DNA of 15,477 nucleotides from UBA1049 sp964522305 (GTDB lineage Bacteria; Bacillota; Clostridia; Oscillospirales; CAG-382). A model generated the notes under the pieces. It was not told the DNA's origin. It worked only from the letters and a program-made list of their open reading frames with translations, and ran no database searches. The position numbers and the translations under genes are program-made. Shown piece after piece: positions 6,509 through 13,548 of the stretch; the stretch's first letter is position 1, and each line of letters begins with the position of its first letter. Where the stretch lies: positions 1-15,477 of the forward strand of contig CAZFVM010000021.1 of NCBI GenBank assembly GCA_964522305.1, given 5' to 3'.

Positions 6509-7459
6509 ATGAGCCCAATCAAAACCTCAAAGTTAATCTTATTAGCAGGACTCATCGGTATTCTTATCTTGACTACCTTTATGGCGGTGGGAGTACTTGC
6601 ACAGACAGAGAGTTCTGCCGATGTAAGCTCTGCCGACGAGAGCTCTCGCAAATCAATGATCGGCAAGTCCGATTTGGTGGAAGAAGCAGATAGCAGAGCA
6701 GCAGAGGAATCCCGCTTGGCGGCACTAGATACCTCAAGCTCCTTTACCAAATATTTCAAAAACCTTTATCGCAATGTAAGTGCATCAATAGACCGAAACT
6801 TTATATCCAACGGTGGTTATAAGCTTATTATAAAGGGGTTGGGGGTAACTCTTCTCATAACCTTTTTTGCGGTAATTGTAGGTATCTTTATCGGTTTTTT
6901 TGTGGGGCTTACCCGCTCCATCTACGAAAAGACCGGGTCACTGAAGTTTTTTAACGCCATAGCTCATCTATATATCACTATAATCCGAGGCACTCCGGTG
7001 GTTGTTCAGCTGCTGATTATTAACTTCGTTATATTTGGCGCCGTAAACATAAATAAGGTTTTGGTTGCGGTTATTGCTTTTGGTATTAACTCCGGTGCTT
7101 ATGTCGCCGAAATCTTCCGTAGCGGAATAATGTCCATAGACAACGGACAGACCGAGGCAGGTCGTTCCCTCGGATTATCCTACGCTCAGACCATGACAAG
7201 TATAGTTATGCCTCAAGCGTTCAAGAATGTTCTACCCACCTTAGGCAACGAGTTTATAGTATTGATGAAAGAAACCTCCATCGCAGGTTATATTGCCTTG
7301 GACGATCTTACCCGTATGGGCTATATTATACAAAGCCGTACTTTTGACGCTTTTTGGCCTTTGATGGGGGTGGCAGTTATATATCTGGCGCTGGTAGTCG
7401 GATTGTCAAAACTCCTGTCTATACTCGAAAGGAGGTTGCGTAAGAGTGATAGTCGTTAA
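6509..7459 (+). CDS. Polar amino acid ABC importer, permease with extra N-terminal segment
   Basis: HisM/GlnP-type permease. The ATG at 6509 is chosen over a TTG at 6494 because GGAG (6500-6503) sits 5 nt before it. The family core starts about residue 100 with GGYKLIIKGLGVTLLITFF, followed by membrane segments near 110-135, 160-200, 245-265 and 280-305. The coupling EAA loop is EAGRSLGLSYAQTM (216-229) then PQA. The product is 316 residues against about 215-230 for typical members. The excess is an N-terminal hydrophobic segment ending in GVLAQ, which looks like a signal peptide, plus a Ser/Ala/Glu/Asp-rich stretch of about 45 residues that should lie outside the membrane. The gene overlaps the ATPase start by 14 nt. 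Confidence 0.9.
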   Translation: MSPIKTSKLILLAGLIGILILTTFMAVGVLAQTESSADVSSADESSRKSMIGKSDLVEEADSRAAEESRLAALDTSSSFTKYFKNLYRNVSASIDRNFISNGGYKLIIKGLGVTLLITFFAVIVGIFIGFFVGLTRSIYEKTGSLKFFNAIAHLYITIIRGTPVVVQLLIINFVIFGAVNINKVLVAVIAFGINSGAYVAEIFRSGIMSIDNGQTEAGRSLGLSYAQTMTSIVMPQAFKNVLPTLGNEFIVLMKETSIAGYIALDDLTRMGYIIQSRTFDAFWPLMGVAVIYLALVVGLSKLLSILERRLRKSDSR

Positions 7460-8171
7460 AGATTTACACAAAGAATTTAAGCACGACCTGCAGGTTCTCA
7501 GAGGTATAGACCAAACTATCCAAAAAGGGGAGAAGGTTGTTATAATCGGACCTTCAGGTAGTGGGAAAAGCACATTTTTGCGTTGTCTAAACATGTTGGA
7601 AGAACCCACTTCAGGGGAGATTTGGTTTGAAGGGGTTAATGTAACAGATAAGAAGACAGACCTTAACTTCATTCGTCGTCAGATGGGGATGGTGTTCCAG
7701 CATTTCAACCTTTTTCCCCACAAGACCATATTACAGAACATCACTTTAGCTCCGACAAAGTTGGGTATAATGAACGACACCCAAGCCAAAGAAAAGGCTC
7801 TGACATTACTCAAGCGAGTAGGCCTGTCTGATAAAGCAGACGCATATCCGGTACAGCTCTCCGGTGGACAAAAACAGCGTATTGCCATAGTCCGCGCCCT
7901 GGCGATGAGCCCGAAGGTAATGCTCTTTGACGAGCCCACCAGCGCCTTGGACCCCGAGATGGTAGGGGAGGTATTGGAGGTCATGAAAGAGTTAGCTGAA
8001 GGGGGCATGACCATGGTAGTGGTAACCCACGAGATGGGGTTCGCTCGGGAGGTTGGTACCAGAATATTGTTTATGGACGAAGGGCAGATTTTAGAAGACG
8101 CCCCACCGGAATCTTTTTTCAAGAACCCCACAAACCCCAGACTCAAGGACTTCTTGTCCAAGGTATTATAA
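7446..8171 (+). CDS. glnQ: Polar amino acid ABC importer, ATPase (GlnQ/HisP type)
   Basis: A complete 241-residue ATPase that powers the importer from the cytoplasmic face. Walker A is GPSGSGKST (35-43) and the Q-loop glutamine is Gln85. The signature LSGGQ is at 138-142, Walker B ends in MLFDEP (Asp162, Glu163), and the H-loop histidine is His195 in VTHEMGFA. The end FKNPTNPRLKDFL is characteristic of the amino acid importer subfamily. The start is a GTG inside the permease gene with AGGAGG 10 nt upstream, so translation is coupled. The symbol reflects the family; the true substrate is unknown. No terminator separates it from argS 25 nt downstream. Confidence 0.92.
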   Translation: MIVVKDLHKEFKHDLQVLRGIDQTIQKGEKVVIIGPSGSGKSTFLRCLNMLEEPTSGEIWFEGVNVTDKKTDLNFIRRQMGMVFQHFNLFPHKTILQNITLAPTKLGIMNDTQAKEKALTLLKRVGLSDKADAYPVQLSGGQKQRIAIVRALAMSPKVMLFDEPTSALDPEMVGEVLEVMKELAEGGMTMVVVTHEMGFAREVGTRILFMDEGQILEDAPPESFFKNPTNPRLKDFLSKVL

Positions 8172-8196
8172 ATAACAAAAAACAGGTGTAATCAAA

Positions 8197-9912
8197 ATGG
8201 CAACCAGTCCAATAATCACTGCAATAGCTGACAAAATCTCGGTAATTCTCAAGGATTCAGACTTTCACATAACCCCTGAGGAGCTAAACGAATATATCGA
8301 AAAACCCGCAGACCAATCCCTGGGGGATTTAGCTTTGCCCTGCTTTAAGTTATCTAGGGCTTTGCGGCTACCGCCTCCAAAGATAGCTGCGGATTTACAG
8401 GATAAACTACAAAAAGAGAGCCTGCCTCATATCACAAAAGTTGAGGCTGCCGGCGGGTACCTCAACTTCTTTATTAGCGAGGACTACTATCTGTCTTTAT
8501 TGCGAGGGATTGCAGCCAATCCCGACTATGGCTCCTCGGACGTAGGCAATGGCAAGACCATTTGCCTAGACTTTTCCTCTCCAAATATTGCAAAACGCTT
8601 TCACTTAGGGCACCTGGGCACCACGGTTATCGGCAACTCGTTGCGCAACATATTCAACTTTTGTGGCTACAAGACTGTAGGGATAAACCATTTAGGGGAT
8701 TGGGGCACTCAGTTTGGAAAGCTCATAGTTGCCTATGAAAATTGGTCTTCCCGAGAAAAGGTAGACGAAGGTGGAATAAATGAATTAGTTGACATTTATG
8801 TGCGCTTTAGTGACGAAGAGCAAAAAGACCCCACATTGACAGATAAAGCTCGCGAGGCATTTAGTCAACTGGAAGCAGGAAACCAAGATTATCTCGACAT
8901 CTGGCAATATTTCAAAGACATATCCCTCAAAGAATATCAAAAGACCTATGATTTATTAGGGATAACCTTTGACTCTTTCCACGGTGAAGCTTTCTATAGC
9001 GACAAAATGCCGGCAGTGGTAGAAGAGCTTAGAGAAAAGAGGCTACTCATAAAGGACCAAGGTGCGACCATAGTAGATTTGCAAGAACACAAGTTGCCTA
9101 ATGTGCTTATTCTCAAGTCCGACGGTTCTACATTGTATCCTACCAGGGACATAGCTGCAGCTTTTTGGCGCAAAAAGGAATATGATTTCGAAAAGTGTTT
9201 ATATGTAACCAGCGCGGGGCAGAGCCTGCACTTTGCTCAGTGGTTTAAGGTAATCGAGCTCATGGGTTACGATTGGGCACAGGGGCTTGTGCATGTACCC
9301 TACGGTACGATGAGTATCGGAGGAGAAAAGTTGGCGTCCCGTACCGGAAACGTGGTATTGTTAGAAGACCTCCTCACCCAAGCAATCGCAAAGAGCGAAA
9401 CAATAATTACCGAAAAGAACTCCGACCTAAAGGACAAGAAATCTGTGGCAAAAGCAGTTGGAGTAGGAGCAGTTGTCTTTAACGCTTTGGCTAACAGCCG
9501 TATTAAGGACACCGATTTTGATTGGGACAAAGCTTTATCCTTTGAGGGCAACACCGGACCTTATGTTCAGTACACCTATGCCAGGAGCGCCAGTGTCCTT
9601 CGCAAAGCAGGAAGTCAACCTACCGAATGGGATTCTGCCATCGAGCCAAACAACGAAGAGAGCGACCTTCTAAAGCGTCTCATCGAGTTCCCCGAGACAG
9701 TCCTGCGGGCTATGGAGGAGTACGAACCCAGCGTTATCTCTAGATACATGCTATCAATCTGCACTTCCTACAACCAGTTTTATCACAATTGTCCTATCCT
9801 CAAATCCGAAGGGGCAACCCGTGCATTTAGACTTACATTGACAAAAGCCTTTTGGCAAATCCTCGGTAACGCACTGGATCTGATTGGTATGGAGCGTACC
9901 GAAGAAATATAA
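8197..9912 (+). CDS. argS: Arginyl-tRNA synthetase
   Basis: Class I synthetase of 571 residues that charges tRNA-Arg in the cytoplasm. The N-terminal Add1 domain covers about 1-110. The HIGH-equivalent is HLGH (136-139) in FSSPNIAKRFHLGHL, and INHLGDWGTQFGKL is the family-specific continuation. In place of a strict KMSKS motif the protein has EKLASRTGNVVLLEDLL (starting at 377), as is usual for arginyl enzymes, most of which have a variant here. GNTGPYVQYTYARSASVLRK starts the C-terminal anticodon-binding DALR domain (about 455-571). The ribosome binding site AGGTG is 8 nt before the ATG. It lies between the amino acid importer and yebC with short gaps on both sides and probably belongs to the same transcript. 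Confidence 0.96.
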   Translation: MATSPIITAIADKISVILKDSDFHITPEELNEYIEKPADQSLGDLALPCFKLSRALRLPPPKIAADLQDKLQKESLPHITKVEAAGGYLNFFISEDYYLSLLRGIAANPDYGSSDVGNGKTICLDFSSPNIAKRFHLGHLGTTVIGNSLRNIFNFCGYKTVGINHLGDWGTQFGKLIVAYENWSSREKVDEGGINELVDIYVRFSDEEQKDPTLTDKAREAFSQLEAGNQDYLDIWQYFKDISLKEYQKTYDLLGITFDSFHGEAFYSDKMPAVVEELREKRLLIKDQGATIVDLQEHKLPNVLILKSDGSTLYPTRDIAAAFWRKKEYDFEKCLYVTSAGQSLHFAQWFKVIELMGYDWAQGLVHVPYGTMSIGGEKLASRTGNVVLLEDLLTQAIAKSETIITEKNSDLKDKKSVAKAVGVGAVVFNALANSRIKDTDFDWDKALSFEGNTGPYVQYTYARSASVLRKAGSQPTEWDSAIEPNNEESDLLKRLIEFPETVLRAMEEYEPSVISRYMLSICTSYNQFYHNCPILKSEGATRAFRLTLTKAFWQILGNALDLIGMERTEEI

Positions 9913-9928
9913 AGAGAGGTGTGTTTAT

Positions 9929-10660
9929 ATGGCAGGCCATTCAAAATGGAAAAATATTATGCACAAAAAAGGGAAGACGGATGCCCAGCGGGCAAAGATT
10001 TTCTCTAAGATAGGCAAGGAAATATCTATAGCTATTCGTGACGGCGGGGCAGACCCCAACTCCAACGCTAAGCTTCGAGACCTGATAACAAAGGCAAAAT
10101 CTCTTAATGTTCCCAACGACAATATCGAACGGATAATCAAGAAGGCAGAGGGCGGGGACGGAGAACAGTATGAGGTGGTAATTTACGAGGGTTATGGTAT
10201 CGGAGGCGTGGCGGTTATAGTCGAAGCAGCCACTGACAACCGCAATCGTACCGCAGGGGATGTTCGTCATTATTTTGACAAATATGGCGGTAACTTAGGT
10301 ACCACCGGATGTGTATCCTTTATGTTTTCCGACAAAGGAGTAATAGTTGTCGAAGCTCCGGAGGTAGACGAAGACACATTCCTTGAGGATGCTTTAGAGA
10401 GCGGAGTTGAGCATTATGAAATTGAGGACGGTATAATCGAGATCCACACAGAGCTTCAAGATTTAGAACAAATCCACAAATCCTTGGAGGAAAAAGGATA
10501 CAAGATAGTATCCTCAGAGCCGGACAAGATTCCATCGACTTATACAGCCCTTACAGACCAAGAACAAATCGAACGCTTACAAAAAATGCTCGAGATGCTG
10601 GAAGACAATGACGATGTAACAAACATTTGGCACAATTGGGAAAACGAACCCTTAGATTAG
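9929..10660 (+). CDS. yebC: YebC/PmpR/TACO1 family protein
   Basis: A 243-residue YebC-family protein. The start at 9929 gives the invariant N-terminus MAGHSKWKNIMHKKGKTDAQ, with GAGG 9 nt upstream. A longer in-frame start at 9884 would overlap argS and is rejected. Further marks are IFSKIGKEISIAIRDGG, DNIERIIKKA, YEGYGIGGVAVIVEA, TDNRNRTAGDVRHYFDKYGG and the acidic C-terminal third ending TNIWHNWE. The family was long described as DNA-binding regulators. Work on TACO1 and bacterial homologues points to a ribosome-linked role in relieving stalls at difficult motifs such as prolines, which would fit its place next to argS. It is the last gene before the terminator at 10698. Confidence 0.95.
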   Translation: MAGHSKWKNIMHKKGKTDAQRAKIFSKIGKEISIAIRDGGADPNSNAKLRDLITKAKSLNVPNDNIERIIKKAEGGDGEQYEVVIYEGYGIGGVAVIVEAATDNRNRTAGDVRHYFDKYGGNLGTTGCVSFMFSDKGVIVVEAPEVDEDTFLEDALESGVEHYEIEDGIIEIHTELQDLEQIHKSLEEKGYKIVSSEPDKIPSTYTALTDQEQIERLQKMLEMLEDNDDVTNIWHNWENEPLD

Positions 10661-10697
10661 GTCCCATATCATATATTGAACATTATTACACAAAAAC

Positions 10698-10734
10698 AAG
10701 GCAACCGGCGAAACCCGATTGCCTTTTTATTTTC
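10698..10734 (+). terminator. Intrinsic terminator after yebC
   Basis: AAGGCAA (10698-10704) pairs with TTGCCTT (10719-10725). A C-A mismatch and three more pairs (CGG/CCG) extend the stem inward, and the T-rich tail TTTTTATTTT follows. It ends the long plus-strand transcript just before the repeat island. Confidence 0.85.
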
Positions 10735-10756
10735 CAAATTGTTTTTATACAATGGA

Positions 10757-10872
10757 TTGTGGCTTTGCCATTCCTCAACTGCGGTCTTCGACCGCGTCAA
10801 AACTGTGAGTCTCGCTCACGTCCCATCTTCTTTCTTAGCTAGCGTCAAAACTGTGGACTTTGTCCACGTCTA
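10757..10872 (+). repeat. Palindromic-unit array I
   Basis: A leader hairpin (TGGC TTT GCCA at 10760-10770) is followed by four contiguous 24-nt units at 10777, 10801, 10825 and 10849. Each intact unit is AACT, a 6-nt arm, a 3-nt loop, the complementary arm, and GTC plus 2 nt. Arms and loops are GCGGTC/ttc, GTGAGT/ctc (one G-T pair) and GTGGAC/ttt. The unit at 10825 is decayed but keeps exact length and the final GTCAA. The array lies between the yebC terminator and the 3' end of the S23-like gene. This fills the 235-nt gap here; I see no other gene in it. Confidence 0.85.
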
Positions 10873-10895
10873 AACTTTATTTTTATGTCAAATCT

Positions 10896-11255
10896 TTACT
10901 TTTTAAGATGACTGATAAGTGCAGACAACATCCTACCTATTTCAGATAATTCGCTCAAGATTTTTTTCACATCATCATTATCGAGATATCCTAATCGCTT
11001 ACATATAATAAGCTGAGTTTCCAGTTCAGCTTTTGAACCCTGTGCAATAGATAAAAATTGAATAAATTCTTTTGTAGAGCCTCTGGATTGTCCTTCTGCA
11101 ATGTTAGAAGGAATAGACACAGCAGATCTTTTCATTTGATTTGTTAAAGAAAACATCTCCTCTTTTGGCATCTGTTCGACAGAGCCGTAAATCATTTGGA
11201 CGACATCCATCGATTTTTGCCATACAATTAAATCCTTAAAGCATTTCCCCGGCAT
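10896..11255 (-). CDS. Four-helix-bundle protein, S23/IVS-encoded type
   Basis: A 119-residue all-helical protein of the family first found in 23S rRNA intervening sequences and called S23 or four-helix bundle protein. Marks are FKDLIVWQKSMDVV at the N-terminus, TNQMKRSAVSIPSNIAEG (38-55), EFIQFLSIAQGSKAELETQL (63-82) and LGYL after it. Members are small oligomeric bundles and are distantly related to the Avd accessory protein of diversity-generating retroelements. The molecular role is unknown, and several family members are associated with mobile sequence. The ATG at 11255 has AAGAGG 9 nt upstream and gives normal length. An open frame runs 37 codons further up through the repeats (from 11366), but that is probably incidental. 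The gene lies alone on the minus strand between two palindromic arrays. Confidence 0.85.
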   Translation of the reverse strand: MPGKCFKDLIVWQKSMDVVQMIYGSVEQMPKEEMFSLTNQMKRSAVSIPSNIAEGQSRGSTKEFIQFLSIAQGSKAELETQLIICKRLGYLDNDDVKKILSELSEIGRMLSALISHLKK

Positions 11256-11290
11256 AACATCCAACCTCTTTTTCCCATTATCCTTTATAC

Positions 11291-11320
11291 AATATAATCT
11301 GTGGCTTTGCCACTCCTCAA
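11291..11320 (-). promoter_or_regulatory. Possible promoter of the S23-like gene inside the leader repeat
   Basis: On the minus strand, TTGAGG (11315-11320) and TATATT (11291-11296) are 18 nt apart, and the leader palindrome GTGGC/GCCAC lies in the spacer. A start near 11284 would leave about 28 nt to the ATG. Agreement with consensus is moderate (4/6 and 5/6). Confidence 0.3.
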
Positions 11321-11366
11321 CTGCGGTCTTCGACCGCGTCTCAACTGCAGACATAGTCTGCGTCAA

Positions 11367-11565
11367 AACTGTGGGCTATGCCCACATCGCAACTAATAAC
11401 TTTCCTTAGGTCTTTAATACAATATAATCTGTGGCTCTGTCACTCCTAAACTGCGGTCGCAGACCACGTCACTACTGCGACGCAAGTCGCTTCACAACTG
11501 TGGGCTATGCCCACATCGCAACTAATAACTTTCCTTAGGTCTTTAATACAATATAATCTGTGGCT
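11367..11565 (+). repeat. 129-bp tandem module with 70-bp identical core
   Basis: 11367-11436 and 11496-11565 are identical over 70 nt: a GTGGGC unit, the 40-nt spacer and the first bases of the leader hairpin. The offset is 129 nt. Beyond the core the copies continue to match in plan but differ in arm and loop sequence. Identity in the core implies a recent duplication or conversion. Confidence 0.85.
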
Positions 11566-11715
11566 TTGCCACTCCTCAACTGCGGTCTCTGACCGCGTCT
11601 CAACTGCAGACGCAGTCTGCGTCAAAACTGCAACCTCCGGTTGCGTCAAAACTGTGAGCCACGCTCACGTCCCAACTCTCAAAACTGTGGGCTATGCCCA
11701 CTTCCGAACTGTTAT

Positions 11716-13548
11716 TTACGTTTCAAATTGCGACGTAAACAACTTAAAATACTCCCCTTTATCGTTCATAAGCGAATCGTGCGTGCCACTTTCCACAACA
11801 TTCCCTTCTTTGATGACAAGAATAAGGTCAGCATTTTGTATCGTTGACAGTCGATGAGCAATGACAAAAGAGGTTTTATTTTCCATAAGCTTGTACATAG
11901 CTTTTTGTATCCTAATCTCGGTTCGCGAGTCTACATTAGAGGTTGCCTCGTCCAAAATAAGCATATTTGATTTTGGAAGCATGGCGCGAGCGATGGCAAT
12001 TAACTGTTTTTGGCCTTTTGAAATATTATCTGCTTCGTCGGACAACAAGGTATCATAGCCCCGAGGCATCTGCATAATATATTCGTGTATCATAGCCCCC
12101 TTGGCAGCTGCCTTAACATCCTCAAATTTCGCGTCTTCTATCCCATAAGCAATATTATCAAATATGGTTCCGTGGAACAGCCAAGTATCCTGCAAGACCA
12201 TGGTAAAAGACTTGCGCAGACTCTCTCGGGTAACATCACAAATCTTGTGTCCGTCAATCATAATAGCTCCGCTGTCCGGGTCATAAAACCGCATCAAAAG
12301 ATTGATAATCGTTGTTTTCCCCGCACCTGTGGGTCCGACGATCGCAATAAGGCTGCCCGGCTTTACATTAAGTGAGAAGTCATGCAAGACAGTTTTGTCC
12401 GGTACATAGCCAAACTTAACATTCTCAAAATCCACCTGCCCCAAAACATCCGTCAACACTTCGGCGTTCACCGTGTCCGGTTTTTCCAAAGGTGTATCCA
12501 AAACATTAAACACCCGCTCAGCGGCAGCCGATGCCGATTGCAATTCACTTAGAATATTTGCAAACTCGTTTATAGGACCCGAGAACCGTCGCGATAATAA
12601 CAAAAACGCAGCTACATCTCCCAGCTCGATTTTCCCATATAAGTACAGTCCGGCGCCCAATAATATAATCAGCGACAAGGATAGATTGTTTATAAAATTC
12701 ATCGACGGACCAATAATAGACCCATGATAGTCCGCCAGGTAGTAAGATTCTGCAGTGTCTTCGTTTTGGGTGGCAAACCTATCGATTATTACTTCTTCTC
12801 GGTTATATGCTTTTATAGTTTTGTGCCCCGAGAGCATCTCTTCGGCAAACCCGTTGAGTGCCCCCAGTTTTCCTGCCCTGGCACGAAACAGCGGCCGAAC
12901 TTTCTTAACACGATATTTTGAGAAGAAATAAGTGATGGGCAGGGTCAGAACAAAAACGCTCATCAAAACAGGGGATAGGTACATCATTAATACAAAAGAC
13001 CCAATAACAGTAATACTTCCAGCCCCGATCTGTAATAAGTCATGGGAAAGAGTGGTATTAATAGTGTCTATATCATAGGTAATATTACTTATAACATCCC
13101 CGGTTTGCCTCCGATCAAAATACCCTACCGGCAAACCAACCAAATGCTCGAACAAATCTTTGCGCATGGAATAAACAATCTTTTGCCCCAACGAAATCAT
13201 AATCCGAGCGACAATATAAGCAAGTATGGATGATAGAATATAAAAGCCAACCATCAACCCTGCATTATAGAACACAACATCAAAGTCTACGTTACCTTTT
13301 CCGTAACTAATCGCATTGATAGCTGCTCCGGACAACATCGGTCCCACCAACCCCAGAAGATTGGCAGCTGTAACTAATACAAAGGCGAGCAACACCGTCC
13401 ATTTAAACTTAATTAAGTATTTCGCCAGTCGCTTTAATACTGCTGATTTTATTCTACCGCCTCCGAGGGAAGTGCCAAATGCTTTACCGCCTTGTTGAGG
13501 CATACCGGGGCCCATTCCTCGGCCCCCTCCCGGTCCTCCTCTAGTCAA
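11716..13548 (-). CDS. Heterodimeric ABC exporter, subunit with consensus catalytic residues
   Basis: A 610-residue half-transporter: a Gly/Arg-rich N-terminus, six membrane helices (about 45-335), then the ATPase domain. Walker A is GPTGAGKTT (405-413), the Q-loop is Gln453, Walker B is MLILDEATS (Asp533, catalytic Glu534), and the H-loop is His565 in IAHRLST. The signature is changed to ISKGQ (509-513) instead of LSGGQ. Paired with the neighbour, this subunit supplies the catalytic Glu and His of the one active site, as in TM287/288- or BmrCD-like exporters of drugs, lipids or peptides. The TTG start at 13548 overlaps the upstream stop by 8 nt and has GGGAGGTG before it. An ATG at 13515 with its own purine-rich site is a plausible alternative. 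The Gly-rich start is common in this clostridial group and favours 13548. Confidence 0.88.
   Translation of the reverse strand: MTRGGPGGGRGMGPGMPQQGGKAFGTSLGGGRIKSAVLKRLAKYLIKFKWTVLLAFVLVTAANLLGLVGPMLSGAAINAISYGKGNVDFDVVFYNAGLMVGFYILSSILAYIVARIMISLGQKIVYSMRKDLFEHLVGLPVGYFDRRQTGDVISNITYDIDTINTTLSHDLLQIGAGSITVIGSFVLMMYLSPVLMSVFVLTLPITYFFSKYRVKKVRPLFRARAGKLGALNGFAEEMLSGHKTIKAYNREEVIIDRFATQNEDTAESYYLADYHGSIIGPSMNFINNLSLSLIILLGAGLYLYGKIELGDVAAFLLLSRRFSGPINEFANILSELQSASAAAERVFNVLDTPLEKPDTVNAEVLTDVLGQVDFENVKFGYVPDKTVLHDFSLNVKPGSLIAIVGPTGAGKTTIINLLMRFYDPDSGAIMIDGHKICDVTRESLRKSFTMVLQDTWLFHGTIFDNIAYGIEDAKFEDVKAAAKGAMIHEYIMQMPRGYDTLLSDEADNISKGQKQLIAIARAMLPKSNMLILDEATSNVDSRTEIRIQKAMYKLMENKTSFVIAHRLSTIQNADLILVIKEGNVVESGTHDSLMNDKGEYFKLFTSQFET

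Larger units (their letters stand above)
10744..11342. repeat. Direct-repeat-flanked cassette holding the S23-like gene
   Basis: The stretch 10744-10800 (TTTATACAAT, leader hairpin, TCCTC, first unit with arm GCGGTC and loop TTC) recurs in the same orientation at 11284-11342, with a short indel and a few changes in the leader. The two copies are about 540 bp apart and bracket array I plus the S23-like gene. This could be a module duplicated or moved by recombination between repeats. No transposase or terminal inverted repeat is visible, so I do not call it an insertion sequence. Confidence 0.45.
11284..11711 (+). repeat. Palindromic-unit array II
   Basis: Three leader hairpins (GTGGC with GCCAC or GTCAC, at 11301, 11431 and 11560) each open a run of units. 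The runs are 11319, 11343, 11367; then 11449, 11473, 11496; then 11578, 11602, 11626, 11650 and 11683. Left arms in order are GCGGTC, GCAGAC, GTGGGC; GCGGTC, GCGAC, GTGGGC; GCGGTC, GCAGAC, GCAACC, GTGAGC, GTGGGC. All pair fully with their right arms except 11449 (one mismatch). The unit at 11473 is 23 nt with a 5-bp stem and 4-nt loop. Two copies of a 40-nt spacer (11391-11430, 11520-11559) carry TATAAT. The array runs to within a few bases of the exporter stop codon at 11716 and fills the gap between the two minus-strand genes. Confidence 0.9.

Noticed and set aside
11423..11428. Plus-strand promoter at TATAAT in the repeat spacer
   Set aside because: No TTGACA-like hexamer lies at 16-18 nt, nor is there an extended -10, so the box alone is not enough.
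11446..11649. 67-residue minus-strand open frame
   Set aside because: It consists entirely of palindromic units, leader and spacer sequence. Its openness is a property of the repeats, and no ribosome binding site supports a start.
11284..11711. CRISPR array
   Set aside because: The units are contiguous palindromes with variable arms. There are no constant repeats separated by unique spacers, and no cas gene is present.
10744..11711. Diversity-generating retroelement, from the Avd-like S23 protein
   Set aside because: There is no reverse transcriptase, no template/variable repeat pair with adenine-biased changes, and no C-type lectin target gene in the window.
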